From Enterobacteriaceae bacterium ESL0689 (GTDB lineage: Bacteria > Pseudomonadota > Gammaproteobacteria > Enterobacterales > Enterobacteriaceae), in NCBI GenBank assembly GCA_029433525.1, contig JAQTIF010000001.1, forward strand, positions 496,001-560,000: a stretch of 64,000 nt of DNA. The letters run 5' to 3'. A program made the position numbers and the translations under genes. Below are positions 47,039-60,178 of this stretch, piece by piece (the stretch's first letter is position 1; every line of letters begins with the position of its first letter). The notes under the pieces are model-generated. The model was not told the origin of the DNA and ran no database searches. It saw nothing but the letters and a program-made list of their open reading frames with translations.

Positions 47039-48673
47039 TCAGGCTTTTTTCTTTTCACGGCTATGCAGTCCACGTTTTTCCAGACCGCGATAAATCAACT
47101 GTTGCTGAATAATGGTGACCAGGTTACTGACGATATAGTAAAGCACCAGACCCGACGGGAACCACAGGAAGAATACCGTGAAGATAACGGGCATGAAAGT
47201 CATCATCTTCTGCTGCATCGGATCAGTCACTGCCGAAGGTGACATTTTCTGAATCAGATACATCGTCATCCCCATCAGGATCGGCAGAATATAGTATGGA
47301 TCTTGTGCTGAAAGATCATGGATCCACAAAATAAAGGGCGCGTGACGCAGCTCGACTGAGGCGCTCAGCATGTAATACAGTGCAAGGAAAATAGGCATCT
47401 GAATCAGCACCGGGAAGCAGCCACCCAGTGGATTGACATTTTCTGATTTATACAGCGCCATCAATTCCTGACTTTGCCGTTGCTTATCGTTACCCAGTCG
47501 CTCACGCATGGCCTGAACTTTTGGCTGTAATAGCCGCATTTTAGCCATTGATGTGTACTGCGCTTTGGTCAGCGGGTACATGATGCCACGAACGATAAAG
47601 GTGATGATGATAATGGAAAAGCCCCAGTTACCAAGAAAACCGTGGATCCATTTCAGCAATTTGAAGAGTGGCTGCGAGATAAACCATAACCAGCCATAAT
47701 CTACGGTCAGGTCTAAGTGCGGTGCAACAGCCGCCATTTTATCCTGAATCGCCGGGCCAACCCATAAGACGCTTTCCAGTTTATCGGTTTGTCCTGGCTG
47801 TACGACCACTGGCTGAGATTTATAGCCAATCGTCACAATACCGTTACCCGGATTAGCGGTATAAAAATGGTTCATACCGTTACCGTGTGGTATCCATGCC
47901 GTAATAAAGTACTGCTGCAACATGGCAACCCAGCCATTTTTAGTCTCGGTGTTCAGGTTGTCGCCTTCAGCAATCGTATCGAATTTGTATTTTTCGTAAT
48001 TTGAATGGGTCGTGGAATAGGCTGCACCACGATAAGTTTGCATCGAAGACAGGCCACCGGTTTGTGTATCGCGGTGTTCAGGCAGTTTTTCAGTCTGTTT
48101 TAACTGACCGAAAGTGGATATTTCCAGTGGTGTGGTTCCCTTGTTTTGTACGCGATAATCAACCTCTACGGCATAATCACCACGTTTCAGGGTAAAGATT
48201 TTGCTGAAAATATTGCCGGATTTATCCGTATAAGTTAACGGAATGACGATTTCGTTCTGACCATTTTCCAGAGAAAATGTATCTTTATCAGCATGATATA
48301 ATGGTCGAGGGCCATTGGCAGGATTATCCGGCCCATCACGCCCTGTTAAACCACTTTGTGCCTGATAGATAAATTGTGGCGTGGTTTCCAGTAGTTCGAA
48401 TGGTGCAGAAGATTTCAGTGTTTTCGGGTAAGACAGAAGTAACGCTTGATCAATATCACCACCATAAGTGTTGATCGTCAGCGCCAGTACATCTGTCTTA
48501 ACTGTAATTTTTTTTCCCTGGCTACTGCCCTGGCTGGCGGCGCTACCCGCAGTGGTCATTGTCTGTGTGCTCTGCTGTTGAGCCTGAGGATTATTATCCT
48601 GCTGCCAGGCTTGCCAGATCATAAAAGACACGAACAACAAAGCGATAACAAGAAGATTGCGTTGCGAATCCAT
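47039..48673 (-). CDS. yidC: YidC, membrane protein insertase
   Basis: 544-residue inner-membrane insertase of the Oxa1/YidC/Alb3 family. TM1 ([19 protein letters not shown]) is followed by the large periplasmic P1 domain (residues 25-340) and a conserved five-helix core with the hydrophilic groove arginine (in [20 protein letters not shown]) and [12 protein letters not shown]. The C-terminus is short and basic ([12 protein letters not shown]). It follows yidD directly (two bases). Confidence 0.97.
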   Translation of the reverse strand: MDSQRNLLVIALLFVSFMIWQAWQQDNNPQAQQQSTQTMTTAGSAASQGSSQGKKITVKTDVLALTINTYGGDIDQALLLSYPKTLKSSAPFELLETTPQFIYQAQSGLTGRDGPDNPANGPRPLYHADKDTFSLENGQNEIVIPLTYTDKSGNIFSKIFTLKRGDYAVEVDYRVQNKGTTPLEISTFGQLKQTEKLPEHRDTQTGGLSSMQTYRGAAYSTTHSNYEKYKFDTIAEGDNLNTETKNGWVAMLQQYFITAWIPHGNGMNHFYTANPGNGIVTIGYKSQPVVVQPGQTDKLESVLWVGPAIQDKMAAVAPHLDLTVDYGWLWFISQPLFKLLKWIHGFLGNWGFSIIIITFIVRGIMYPLTKAQYTSMAKMRLLQPKVQAMRERLGNDKQRQSQELMALYKSENVNPLGGCFPVLIQMPIFLALYYMLSASVELRHAPFILWIHDLSAQDPYYILPILMGMTMYLIQKMSPSAVTDPMQQKMMTFMPVIFTVFFLWFPSGLVLYYIVSNLVTIIQQQLIYRGLEKRGLHSREKKKA

Positions 48674-48675
48674 CG

Positions 48676-48933
48676 TTAGTGTTCTCTGGTATCAAAGGTT
48701 TCAGGCGGGACGGGATCGTCACCACCAGGGTGTAAAGGGTGGCATTTTAATACGCGTTTCACTGTCAACCAACCGCCTTTTATCATTCCAAACCTGATCA
48801 GTGCCTCAATACCATAGCTTGAACAGCTCGGTGTAAAGCGGCAATGAGGCCCGAGTAGTGGACTAATCAGGCGTTGATAGAGCCGGATAAGGCCTATCAG
48901 CAGCCGGGAGCCAGGCGACAATGGCGACGCCAT
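48676..48933 (-). CDS. yidD: YidD, membrane protein insertion efficiency factor
   Basis: 85-residue peripheral membrane protein of the UPF0161 family, helping YidC-dependent insertion. Signature: [50 protein letters not shown], including the conserved cysteines. Its first 37 bases overlap the end of rnpA. Confidence 0.95.
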   Translation of the reverse strand: MASPLSPGSRLLIGLIRLYQRLISPLLGPHCRFTPSCSSYGIEALIRFGMIKGGWLTVKRVLKCHPLHPGGDDPVPPETFDTREH

Positions 48934-49256
48934 AGTTTTTCCAGTGCTTCTGAGAGGGTACGATTATCAAGATCGGCAACCCCTCGTTTAGCCACTACTA
49001 CAAAATCCATTGCAGGTAGTTCGTGTTGACGCAGCCGAAAACTTTCACGAGTCAAACGTTTAATGCGATTGCGTTCATGGGCTCGCTTAACATTTTTCCG
49101 GGCGACAGTCAGACCCATACGGGGATGCCCCAGCGAGTTCAGGCGGCCGAGGATAGTAATTTGCGGCGTGCCGGCCCGTTGCGGTTGCTGGAAAACAAAA
49201 GTGAAATGACCGGGAGTTAACAAACGTAACTCCCTGGGAAATGCGAACTTAACCAC
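48897..49256 (-). CDS. rnpA: RnpA, ribonuclease P protein component
   Basis: 119-residue basic protein that binds the 5' leader of pre-tRNA and supports the catalytic M1 RNA. RNR motif in [20 protein letters not shown]-terminal [16 protein letters not shown] is typical. It lies 16 bases after rpmH and overlaps yidD by 37 bases, the common enterobacterial arrangement. Confidence 0.96.
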   Translation of the reverse strand: MVKFAFPRELRLLTPGHFTFVFQQPQRAGTPQITILGRLNSLGHPRMGLTVARKNVKRAHERNRIKRLTRESFRLRQHELPAMDFVVVAKRGVADLDNRTLSEALEKLWRRHCRLAPGC

Positions 49257-49272
49257 GCAGGGTTAACTTTTA

Positions 49273-49803
<531 letters not shown>

Positions 49804-49943
49804 GCCTGGCCCATCAGGCTATTTTACTGGCCATTTTGGCTCTGGGCAGTGCTCGAAATCCTCACGTACGACCTGTTCGCTGCGGTTTCCCCGTCCTGTC
49901 GGTGTCCAGACGGGCTGCGTCAATAACGATAGCAGGGCCTGGC
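49804..49943 (-). repeat. Miniature inverted-repeat element, copy 3 (140 bp), upstream of dnaA
   Basis: Read on the minus strand it matches the 4391-4533 element: TTATTGACGCAGCCCGTCTG, ACCGACAGGACGGGGAAACC, GTACGTGAGGATTTCGAG and CCAAAATGGCCAGTAAAATA. Ends GCCTGGCCC and GGGCCTGGC are inverted repeats with one mismatch. It ends about ten bases from the start of the dnaA control region. Confidence 0.8.
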
Positions 49944-49950
49944 GCTTAGC

Positions 49951-50178
49951 TTGACATCCTGTGGATAAATCAGGATGAATCTGTTGAAAAATACAAGATC
50001 TCTTTCTCTGTTTAGGCTATGATCGCCGACTCCGATCAGGATCATCACGATCCGTATCGGGTAAATAACGCAAATAGCGGTACGTACATCGCCCGCTACC
50101 GCGGATTTTATTGATGTGCCCCAATAATCACATAATTTTTTCTTTAAATATCGGTTTTATGTTCGAGTGGAGTTCGCC
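49951..50178 (+). promoter_or_regulatory. dnaA control region with DnaA box
   Basis: A perfect DnaA box TGTGGATAA (49960-49968) for autoregulation sits beside a TTGACA (49951-49956). Five GATC sites cluster between about 50000 and 50060, consistent with SeqA sequestration of the dnaA promoter. Exact start sites cannot be assigned by eye. Confidence 0.65.
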
Positions 50179-51582
50179 GTGTCACTTTCGCTTTGGCAGC
50201 AATGTCTTGCCCGATTGCAGGATGAGTTACCAGCCACAGAATTCAGTATGTGGATACGCCCGTTGCAGGCGGAATTAAGCGATAACACATTGGCACTGTA
50301 TGCGCCAAACCGTTTCGTGCTTGATTGGGTAAGAGATAAGTATCTCAATAATATTAATGTATTGCTCAATGATTTTTGTGGTACTGATGCGCCACAATTG
50401 CGTTTTGAAGTGGGCTCACGCCCTGTGGTGCAGGAACAAAGAAACACAGTAAATCGTGCCACCTCCCCGATACCTGTGGCACAGAATCAGGCGCCACGTA
50501 CTGTGCCGTCAAACGGGCGTGCTGGCTGGGATAATGTCCCGGCACCGGCAGAGCCAACCTATCGTTCTAATGTGAATCCTAAACACACTTTCGATAATTT
50601 TGTTGAAGGTAAATCTAACCAACTGGCTCGGGCGGCGGCGCGTCAGGTGGCAGATAACCCTGGTGGTGCCTATAATCCACTGTTTCTTTATGGCGGCACT
50701 GGCCTTGGTAAAACCCACCTGTTACATGCGGTAGGGAATGGCATTATGGCGCGTAAAGCGAACGCCAAAGTGATCTATATGCATTCTGAACGTTTTGTTC
50801 AGGATATGGTTAAAGCGTTACAAAATAATGTAATAGAAGAGTTCAAGCGCTATTATCGTTCGGTCGATGCCCTGCTGATTGATGATATTCAGTTTTTTGC
50901 TAATAAAGAGCGTTCTCAGGAAGAGTTTTTTCATACATTTAATGCGTTGCTGGAGGGGAACCAGCAGATTATTCTGACATCTGACCGCTACCCTAAAGAG
51001 ATCAATGGGGTTGAGGATCGTCTGAAGTCCCGTTTTGGCTGGGGATTGACGGTCGCGATAGAACCGCCTGAGCTGGAAACCCGGGTGGCTATCCTGATGA
51101 AAAAAGCGGACGAAAACAACATCCGCCTGCCCGGTGAGGTCGCGTTTTTTATCGCTAAACGTCTGCGTTCCAATGTCCGTGAGCTGGAAGGCGCACTGAA
51201 TCGCGTTATTGCAAATGCCAATTTTACCGGACGGGCGATCACCATTGATTTCGTCCGTGAAGCGTTACGCGATTTACTGGCTCTGCAGGAAAAGCTGGTT
51301 ACGATTGATAATATTCAGAAAACAGTCGCAGAGTACTACAAAATTAAAATTGCTGATCTGTTATCTAAACGCCGTTCCCGTTCGGTGGCGCGGCCACGTC
51401 AGATGGCAATGGCGCTGGCGAAAGAACTCACTAACCACAGTCTGCCTGAAATTGGTGATGCCTTTGGTGGGCGTGATCATACCACGGTATTGCATGCCTG
51501 CCGTAAAATTGAGCAATTGCGCGAAGAAAGCCACGATATAAAAGAAGATTTTTCCAATTTAATTAGAACATTATCATCATAA
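50179..51582 (+). CDS. dnaA: DnaA, chromosomal replication initiator
   Basis: 467-residue AAA+ initiator that binds oriC (in this window at 30245-30535) and opens the duplex. GTG start at 50179 ([14 protein letters not shown]), as in E. coli. Domain I residues 1-85, variable linker to about 130, AAA+ with Walker [10 protein letters not shown] near 172 and Walker [10 protein letters not shown]; domain IV helix-turn-helix with [15 protein letters not shown] near 433. First gene of dnaA-dnaN-recF-gyrB. Confidence 0.98.
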   Translation: MSLSLWQQCLARLQDELPATEFSMWIRPLQAELSDNTLALYAPNRFVLDWVRDKYLNNINVLLNDFCGTDAPQLRFEVGSRPVVQEQRNTVNRATSPIPVAQNQAPRTVPSNGRAGWDNVPAPAEPTYRSNVNPKHTFDNFVEGKSNQLARAAARQVADNPGGAYNPLFLYGGTGLGKTHLLHAVGNGIMARKANAKVIYMHSERFVQDMVKALQNNVIEEFKRYYRSVDALLIDDIQFFANKERSQEEFFHTFNALLEGNQQIILTSDRYPKEINGVEDRLKSRFGWGLTVAIEPPELETRVAILMKKADENNIRLPGEVAFFIAKRLRSNVRELEGALNRVIANANFTGRAITIDFVREALRDLLALQEKLVTIDNIQKTVAEYYKIKIADLLSKRRSRSVARPRQMAMALAKELTNHSLPEIGDAFGGRDHTTVLHACRKIEQLREESHDIKEDFSNLIRTLSS

Positions 51583-51586
51583 TGCT

Positions 51587-52687
51587 ATGAATTTTACCGT
51601 AGAACGTGAACATTTATTAAAACCGCTGCAACAGGTGAGCAGCCCTTTGGGAGGACGTCCGACACTCCCGATTCTGGGCAATCTGCTTCTTCAGGTTGAA
51701 GATGGTGTGTTATCGCTGACCGGAACCGATCTGGAAATGGAGATGGTGGCTCGCGTTGCGCTGGCACAGCCACATCAATCGGGGGCGACGACCGTTCCGG
51801 CACGTAAATTCTTTGATATTTGCCGTGGGTTGCCGGAAGGGGCAGAGATCGCGGTGCAACTGGATGGCGATCGCCTGTTAGTGCGATCCGGGCGCAGTCG
51901 TTTTTCGCTGGTCACACTTCCTGCCGCTGACTTTCCTAATCTTGATGACTGGAAAAGCGAAGTCGAATTCACTCTACCGCAGGCGACGATGAAACGCTTG
52001 ATCGAAGCCACTCAGTTTTCGATGGCTCATCAGGATGTTCGCTATTACTTAAACGGAATGTTGTTTGAAACCGAAGGTAAAGAATTACGTACTGTTGCCA
52101 CTGATGGCCACCGTCTGGCGGTGTGCGCCATGCCACTGGATACCGCGTTGCCTGACCATTCGGTGATAGTGCCCCGTAAAGGGGTGATTGAGCTGATGCG
52201 GATGCTGGTCGGTGGTGACAAACCGCTATGTGTACAAATTGGTAGTAATAATATTCGCGCCCATGTCGGTGATTTTATTTTTACCTCGAAACTGGTCGAT
52301 GGTCGCTTCCCTGATTATCGTCGTGTATTGCCAAAAAACCCGGATAAACATCTGGATGCAGGATGTGATATCCTGAAACAGGCGTTTTCCCGTGCGGCGA
52401 TTCTATCGAATGAAAAATTCCGTGGTGTCCGTTTGTATGTGAGCGAAAACCAGTTAAAGATCACCGCGAATAATCCGGAACAGGAAGAAGCGGAAGAGAT
52501 TCTTGATGTCACCTATTCCGGTAGCGAGATAGAAATTGGCTTTAACGTCAGTTATATGCTGGATGTACTCAATACGCTGAAGTGCGAAAATGTGCGTATT
52601 TTACTCACTGACTCGGTGTCGAGTGTACAGATTGAGGATGCGGCCAGCCCACATGCGGTTTATGTGGTTATGCCAATGAGATTGTAA
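51587..52687 (+). CDS. dnaN: DnaN, DNA polymerase III sliding clamp
   Basis: 366-residue beta clamp, the standard length, with three repeated clamp domains. Protein-binding pocket residues lie in the last domain, ending YVVMPMRL. Starts four bases after the dnaA stop, so translation is coupled. Very close to E. coli throughout. Confidence 0.98.
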   Translation: MNFTVEREHLLKPLQQVSSPLGGRPTLPILGNLLLQVEDGVLSLTGTDLEMEMVARVALAQPHQSGATTVPARKFFDICRGLPEGAEIAVQLDGDRLLVRSGRSRFSLVTLPAADFPNLDDWKSEVEFTLPQATMKRLIEATQFSMAHQDVRYYLNGMLFETEGKELRTVATDGHRLAVCAMPLDTALPDHSVIVPRKGVIELMRMLVGGDKPLCVQIGSNNIRAHVGDFIFTSKLVDGRFPDYRRVLPKNPDKHLDAGCDILKQAFSRAAILSNEKFRGVRLYVSENQLKITANNPEQEEAEEILDVTYSGSEIEIGFNVSYMLDVLNTLKCENVRILLTDSVSSVQIEDAASPHAVYVVMPMRL

Positions 52688-52739
52688 GGTCGGTAGCCGC
52701 GTGGATTTACTGGCGACGCCTTTTGGATGATATCTGAAT

Positions 52740-53813
52740 ATGTCACTCACCCGCCTGCTTATAAAAGATTTCCGTAATATAGAAAGCGCGGATCTGACCT
52801 TATCACCTGGCTTTAACTTTCTGATTGGCGCGAATGGTAGCGGCAAAACCAATGTGCTGGAGGCGATTTACACCCTGGGTCATGGCCGGGCATTTCGCAG
52901 CCTGCAAACGGGTCGGGTGATCCGCCATGAACAACCCGCTTTTGTGCTGCATGGCCGCCTGCAAAATGAAGAGCGTGAAGTGGCCATTGGCCTGAATAAA
53001 GACAGGCAAGGTGACAGCAAAGTCCGTATCGATGGTACGGATGGCCATAAAGTGGCGGAGCTGGCGCATCTGATCCCGATGCAACTGATTACACCAGAAG
53101 GATTTACCTTACTCAGTGGTGGCCCTAAATATCGCAGAGCCTTTCTTGACTGGGGATGTTTTCACAATGAGGTGGGTTTTTTTACCGTCTGGAGCAATCT
53201 GAAGCATGTTTTAAAACAGCGTAATGCCGCATTACGTCAGGCGAATCGCTATGCGCAGTTGTGGCTGTGGGATCAGCAACTAATCCCTCTGGCAGAGCAA
53301 ATCAGCCAGTGGCGCGCTGAGTATAGCGCCGCTATCGCTGAAAATATGGCCGATACCTGTAAACAATTTTTACCTGAGTTTTCGTTGACCTTTTCCTTTT
53401 TACGTGGCTGGGAAAAAGACACGGATTACGCCGAGTTGCTGGAAAAGAATTTTGAGCGTGATGCTATGCTGACTTATACCGCCAGCGGGCCGCATAAAGC
53501 CGACTTTCGCATTCGGGCTAATGGCGCACCGGTTGAAGATACCCTGTCGCGCGGTCAACTTAAACTATTGATGTGTGCACTACGCCTGGCTCAGGGTGAG
53601 TTTTTCACTCAGGAAAGTGGCCGACGTTGCCTGTATTTGATAGACGATTTTGCCTCGGAGCTGGATGATGTGCGGCGTGGTTTACTGGCCAGTCGCTTAA
53701 AAGCAACACAATCACAGGTTTTCGTCAGTGCGATCAGCGCTGAACACGTGCTGGATATGTCGAACAAAAATTCGAAGATGTTCACCGTAGAAAAAGGTAA
53801 AATAACTGATTAA
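52740..53813 (+). CDS. recF: RecF, DNA gap repair ATPase
   Basis: 357-residue SMC-like ABC ATPase that loads RecA at gaps with RecO and RecR. Walker [16 protein letters not shown] near residue 30, signature [20 protein letters not shown] near 265 and Walker [14 protein letters not shown] near 300 are all present. It lies between dnaN and gyrB. Confidence 0.97.
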   Translation: MSLTRLLIKDFRNIESADLTLSPGFNFLIGANGSGKTNVLEAIYTLGHGRAFRSLQTGRVIRHEQPAFVLHGRLQNEEREVAIGLNKDRQGDSKVRIDGTDGHKVAELAHLIPMQLITPEGFTLLSGGPKYRRAFLDWGCFHNEVGFFTVWSNLKHVLKQRNAALRQANRYAQLWLWDQQLIPLAEQISQWRAEYSAAIAENMADTCKQFLPEFSLTFSFLRGWEKDTDYAELLEKNFERDAMLTYTASGPHKADFRIRANGAPVEDTLSRGQLKLLMCALRLAQGEFFTQESGRRCLYLIDDFASELDDVRRGLLASRLKATQSQVFVSAISAEHVLDMSNKNSKMFTVEKGKITD

Positions 53814-53823
53814 CCCACGTTAA

Positions 53824-56256
<2,433 letters not shown>

Positions 56257-56269
56257 CCGTTATCAGATG

Positions 56270-56312
56270 AAAAATACCCGATCAACATACCTGTTGTCAT
56301 CGGGTATTTTTT
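56270..56312 (+). terminator. Terminator after gyrB
   Basis: Stem AAAAATACCCGAT / ATCGGGTATTTTTTT with a 16-base loop and T run, 13 bases past gyrB. Confidence 0.9.
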
Positions 56313-56419
56313 TATCAGTCAAAGAGAAAATGCCTTTCTGCTTTATCTCTCTTTTGCTGCTATTTTTTCATTCACGATCGCGTTAGCATACCGATAATTA
56401 CCGACTACCAGGGGATCAT

Positions 56420-57244
56420 ATGGCTATAAAACTGATTGCTATTGATATGGATGGTACGCTTTTGTTACCCGATCACACCATTTCGCCAGCGGTAAAAGAA
56501 GCAATTGCCGCCGCCCGTGCGCGCGGAGTTAATGTGGTGTTAACGACCGGACGACCTTATACCGGGGTACAAAATTATCTGCAAGAGCTGCAGATGACCG
56601 GTGAAGGTGATTACTGCATTACCTACAATGGCGCATTAGTACAGAAAGCCGGGGATGGCAGCAGGGTGATACAAATCCCGCTGAACTATCAGGACTACCG
56701 TTACCTGGAACAGCTCTCCCGTGAACTGGAATGCCATTTTCATGCCCTTGATTTTAACAACCTCTATACCGCTAACCGACATATCAGCCCCTACACAGTA
56801 CATGAATCCTTTATATCAACGATTCCGCTGGTATTTTGTGAGGCCGAAAAAATGGATCCAGATACTCAATTCCTGAAAGTGATGATGATTGATGAGCCTG
56901 CGATCCTCGATCACGCGATCGCGCGTATTCCTGCGGCGGTAAAAGAGAAATATACCGTACTGAAAAGCGCACCTTTTTTCCTTGAGATCCTTGATAAACG
57001 GGCGAGTAAAGGCGCTAGCGTCAAATTGCTGTCCGATGCATTAAATATCAAGCCGCAGGAGGTGATGGCGATTGGCGATCAGGAAAATGATATATCGATG
57101 ATTGAGTTTGCCGGTATGGGGGTGGCGATGGAGAACGCGACTCCGGCAGTCAAAGCGTGTGCTGATTTTATTACTTACACTAACCAGCAGGATGGTGTGG
57201 CTTATGCGATTGATAAATTTGTGCTGAATCAGGGTACTGCATAA
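56420..57244 (+). CDS. yidA: YidA, HAD-superfamily sugar phosphatase (Cof-type)
   Basis: 274-residue HAD IIB phosphatase. Motif I IAIDMDGTLL with nucleophile Asp near residue 9, motif II TTGRP, motif III lysine in KASKGASVK-like DKRASKGASVKLLSDAL, motif IV GDQENDISMIEFAGMGVAM. E. coli YidA dephosphorylates several sugar phosphates in vitro; the physiological substrate is unclear. Lies between gyrB and yidR; yidB is absent. Confidence 0.94.
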   Translation: MAIKLIAIDMDGTLLLPDHTISPAVKEAIAAARARGVNVVLTTGRPYTGVQNYLQELQMTGEGDYCITYNGALVQKAGDGSRVIQIPLNYQDYRYLEQLSRELECHFHALDFNNLYTANRHISPYTVHESFISTIPLVFCEAEKMDPDTQFLKVMMIDEPAILDHAIARIPAAVKEKYTVLKSAPFFLEILDKRASKGASVKLLSDALNIKPQEVMAIGDQENDISMIEFAGMGVAMENATPAVKACADFITYTNQQDGVAYAIDKFVLNQGTA

Positions 57245-57248
57245 CGTC

Positions 57249-58475
57249 ATGAAACCGGTCACTTTTGCTTCCCGCCATCATCAGCTGACTAATATCAATG
57301 CCTGGACGGCAGATAGTCAGTGGCTGGTTTTTGATGTCCGGCCATCGGGCGCTCTTTTTACTGGCGAAACCATTGAACGTGTCAATGTACAAACCGGTGT
57401 CGTCGAAACGCTCTACCGTGCCACCTGTGGTGCGCATGTGGGGGTGGTGACGGCTCATCCACAGCAGGACAAATATCTCTTTATTCACGGCCCGGAATAT
57501 CCGGATGAACACTGGCATTATGATTTTCACCATCGTCGTGGTGTGGTGCTGAATCAGGGGACGATCGACAATCTTGATGCGATGGATATCACCGCACCTT
57601 ATACCCCCGGTGCATTACGGGGCGGCAGTCATGTACATGTCTATAGCCCGGATGGGCGCTATGTCAGTTTTACCTATAATGACCATGTCCTGCATCAGCG
57701 ATCACCTTTACTGGATTTACGCAATGTGGGTGTCGCCGTCCCTTATGGCCCGGTGGTGGTGCGAGGCCATCATGCCCGTGAATATAACGGCAGTCACTGG
57801 TGCGTACTGGTGAGCCGGACAACGCCGACACCGCAGCCGGGCAGTGATGAAATTAACCGCGCCTATGAAGAGGGCTGGGTCGGCAATCAGGCACTGGCAT
57901 TCATTGGCGATACGCTATCGGCAGCGGGGGAAAAAGTAGCGGAACTATTTATTGTCGCTCTGCCGGATAGCGAACAGGGCTGGAAACAGCAGGGTGATGC
58001 GCCACTGGCAGGAACGGCATCTGCCATGCCTGCGCCCCCTGCTGGCGTGGTACAGCGGCGTTTAACGTTTACCCATCATCGTCGCTATCCTGGGCTGGTC
58101 AATACACCACGCCACTGGGTACGGGCAGATCCACAGGCCACTGCTATCGCCTTTTTGATGCGTGATGATGCGGGGGTGGTTCAGCTATGGCTTATCTCGC
58201 CACAAGGGGAAGATCTACGCCAGTTAACGCACAACAACAATGATATTCAGTCAGCCTTTAACTGGCATCCCTCTGGCAAGTGGCTGGGATTTGTCCTCGA
58301 CAATCGCCTCGCGATGTGTGATGCCCACAGTGGTAAAATCACTTTTTTAACCGCTGAGCATCAGAGTCCACCTGTCGCCGACGCGGTCGTGTTTTCACCA
58401 GATGGTAAACAGATAGCCTGGATGGAAGAGGTCGATGGATATCGTCAGCTATGGATCACGCAAGTCACGCTTTGA
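57249..58475 (+). CDS. yidR: YidR, DUF3748 beta-propeller protein
   Basis: 408-residue protein of the DUF3748 family, homologous to E. coli YidR. It contains PD40/WD-like propeller blades (NINAWTADSQWLVFDVRPSG, SAFNWHPSGKWLGFVLD, VVFSPDGKQIAWMEEVDG), related to TolB. No signal peptide is seen, so probably cytoplasmic. Function unknown. It follows yidA by four bases and converges with yidQ. Confidence 0.9.
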   Translation: MKPVTFASRHHQLTNINAWTADSQWLVFDVRPSGALFTGETIERVNVQTGVVETLYRATCGAHVGVVTAHPQQDKYLFIHGPEYPDEHWHYDFHHRRGVVLNQGTIDNLDAMDITAPYTPGALRGGSHVHVYSPDGRYVSFTYNDHVLHQRSPLLDLRNVGVAVPYGPVVVRGHHAREYNGSHWCVLVSRTTPTPQPGSDEINRAYEEGWVGNQALAFIGDTLSAAGEKVAELFIVALPDSEQGWKQQGDAPLAGTASAMPAPPAGVVQRRLTFTHHRRYPGLVNTPRHWVRADPQATAIAFLMRDDAGVVQLWLISPQGEDLRQLTHNNNDIQSAFNWHPSGKWLGFVLDNRLAMCDAHSGKITFLTAEHQSPPVADAVVFSPDGKQIAWMEEVDGYRQLWITQVTL

Positions 58476-58529
58476 TCATAAGTGCGGTATGCCATCTGTT
58501 TTCCAGGCTTTCGGCAATGGGCGGCTCAA

Positions 58530-58862
58530 TCAGGGCGTGGTCATTTTTGCCGATGGGATCACCGTGCCGGTGGTCAGTGATTTGTTTTCACTCTTTTCGA
58601 CCCGTGACTTTATAGAATTATCGGTACGGAATAGATCCCACGGCAGTAACAGTGTATCCATCAGCGCAGTAAAAGGCATATCAAGCGTGATCAGTGATTT
58701 CGTTCCCCAGCCGGTATCACTCTCTTCCAGCATTTGCATACTGGCGCGGGTTCCCGGCCAGGTGCCCTCTTTACCGCCAGTATGTGACATGACGCTGGAA
58801 CATCCGCTTAGGCTGACGACACCACTGAACAGAACCATCTTTAACAGGCTGTTTTTCATCAT
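58530..58862 (-). CDS. yidQ: YidQ, DUF1375 lipoprotein
   Basis: 110-residue predicted lipoprotein. N-terminal signal with lipobox LSGC (residues about 18-21), then CSSVMSHTGGKEGTWPGTRA, and the family stretch DMPFTALMDTLLLPWDLFR. Homologue of E. coli YidQ, function unknown. Convergent with yidR and divergent from ibpA. Confidence 0.92.
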   Translation of the reverse strand: MMKNSLLKMVLFSGVVSLSGCSSVMSHTGGKEGTWPGTRASMQMLEESDTGWGTKSLITLDMPFTALMDTLLLPWDLFRTDNSIKSRVEKSENKSLTTGTVIPSAKMTTP

Positions 58863-59065
58863 TTCCCCATTATTTTGTGGGTTTGCCTTCTATTATATAT
58901 TGCTGGTCACTGATCAGATGACCTGATAAGAGCGGCACCAGATGCTCAGGAAAGTCGGTGTGTTGTGACTCACCGTGTTGTTGCCGTTTTTGTCCGAACA
59001 TGCCCTGCCAGATGAATAGTCTAATTATTCAATAAAAAAAAGCAAAAAAAATAACCCTTTTCATC
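58863..59065. other. yidQ-ibpA intergenic region
   Basis: About 200 bases before the ibpA heat-shock promoter. It should carry the yidQ promoter on the minus strand; beyond that I see no gene or repeat. Confidence 0.4.
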
Positions 59066-59093
59066 CTTGAATATTTTATAATAAACCTCACTT
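59066..59093 (+). promoter_or_regulatory. Sigma-32-type heat-shock promoter of ibpA
   Basis: CTTGAA (59066-59071), a 14-base spacer, then CCTCACTT (59086-59093). This approximates the sigma-32 consensus CTTGAAA / CCCCATNT and lies about 110 bases before the ibpA start. Confidence 0.6.
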
Positions 59094-59111
59094 AAGAAAA
59101 GGTAACCCAAT

Positions 59112-59202
59112 GAGGATACGCCTGATGGGTATCCAGGGTAATAACGGTCAGTCTGTATTGCAGAAGGCCACAAATTCTCGCTGATTTCAGGAGTTATTTA
59201 TT
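59112..59202 (+). promoter_or_regulatory. ROSE-type RNA thermometer in the ibpA 5' UTR
   Basis: The leader ends CTCGCTGATTTCAGGAGTT with the ribosome site AGGAG masked by complementary upstream bases (a TCGCTGAT-type anti-SD like the U(U/C)GCU of ROSE elements) and an upstream hairpin CCTGATGGGTATCCAGG. ROSE thermometers are known in front of enterobacterial ibpA and open on heating. A 24-codon frame (59110-59184) overlaps it, probably by chance. Confidence 0.65.
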
Positions 59203-59622
59203 ATGGGGTTGAGTCAATTTGATCTTTCTCCACTATATCGTTCATCCATCGGTTTTGATCGCCTGTTTAGTTTACTGGAAAATAATCAGGGCCAGAGTAA
59301 TGGGGGCTATCCGCCATATAATGTTGAGCGGGTAGATGAGAACCATTATCGTATCTCGATTGCGGTTGCCGGATTTTCTGAAGAGGAACTGGAGATTACT
59401 TTACAGGATAACTTATTGATTGTAAGGGGTTCTCATGCTGACAAACAAAAAGAATGCACTTTTCTTTATCAGGGAATTGCCGAACGTAACTTCGAACGTA
59501 AATTTCAGTTAGCAGAAAACATTCATGTTTGTGGAGCAAAACTGGAAAATGGATTGCTGTATATTGATCTCGAATGTATCGTTCCGGAAGTCAAAAAACC
59601 ACGACGTATCGAAATTAATTAA
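59203..59622 (+). CDS. ibpA: IbpA, small heat-shock protein
   Basis: 139-residue alpha-crystallin/Hsp20 chaperone binding aggregated protein for later rescue by DnaK/ClpB. The N-terminal arm ([20 protein letters not shown]), alpha-crystallin domain ([20 protein letters not shown]) and the C-terminal anchoring motif IEIN are present. Three positions that are Arg in E. coli IbpA are Cys here (KEC, HVCG, LECI), each a CGN-to-TGN change. ibpB, its usual partner, is absent downstream. It is otherwise intact. Confidence 0.95.
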   Translation: MGLSQFDLSPLYRSSIGFDRLFSLLENNQGQSNGGYPPYNVERVDENHYRISIAVAGFSEEELEITLQDNLLIVRGSHADKQKECTFLYQGIAERNFERKFQLAENIHVCGAKLENGLLYIDLECIVPEVKKPRRIEIN

Positions 59623-59730
59623 CAAAATACCAGAATAAAAAAATAAAACTGAATAATGCATAGCATAACCTTATCATTATAATAATATAAATTAATGAAA
59701 AATAAATTCTCTTTAAAGAGAATATTGAAT

Positions 59731-59817
59731 GCCTGACCCGCAGGTGTAACTGACTGAAAACAGAGAAATCAACGATTCAGTCAAAATGGCAAGAGAAATA
59801 CTTGTGATGGGTCAGGC
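59731..59817 (+). repeat. Miniature inverted-repeat element, copy 4 (87 bp, internally reduced)
   Basis: Perfect 9-bp ends GCCTGACCC / GGGTCAGGC. The left interior (CGCAGGTGT) and right interior (CAAAATGGCAAGAGAAATAC) match the 4391-4533 element; the middle with the GACAGCGCGGAG core is missing or replaced. Located downstream of ibpA. Confidence 0.65.
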
Positions 59818-59902
59818 TTTTTTTTACTTAGCGCCTAATGGGGGTCATGTATTCAACATATTGATCATGTTATATAATCGCTCTTTTTATCAGAGACACC
59901 AG

Positions 59903-60178
59903 ATGGCTAAAATTGACGTAGCATGCCCGTTTTGTAAACAAACTGAACCCGTTAAAAAGCATGGCGTGGGTAAGTCCGGATTTCAGCGCTATCGTTGTCA
60001 GTCATGCTGTCGTACTTTCCAGACCGATTACGCTTATCGAGCCTGCCACCCCGGCATGAAAGAACAAATTATTGACCTTGCTATGAATAATGCCGGTATC
60101 CGTGATACCGCACGGACTCTGCATATCAGCATCAATGCCGTTGTCCGCACTTTAAAAAACCCGCGCCACGATGTGTAA
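59903..60178 (+). CDS. insA: IS1 InsA (copy B)
   Basis: 91-residue zinc-finger/HTH protein, start MAKIDVACPFC, second zinc knuckle CQSC, C-terminal helix-turn-helix. Differs from copy A by several substitutions (for example CKQ for CQQ, GVGKSG for GLGKAG). Slippery A6C at 60154-60160. Upstream in-frame codons run back into the IS end and flanking repeat and are not part of the gene. Confidence 0.92.
   Translation: MAKIDVACPFCKQTEPVKKHGVGKSGFQRYRCQSCCRTFQTDYAYRACHPGMKEQIIDLAMNNAGIRDTARTLHISINAVVRTLKNPRHDV

Noticed and set aside
59110-59184. A 24-codon frame upstream of ibpA (MRIRLMGIQGNN..)
   Set aside because: It overlaps the likely RNA thermometer and has no clear ribosome site; most likely chance.
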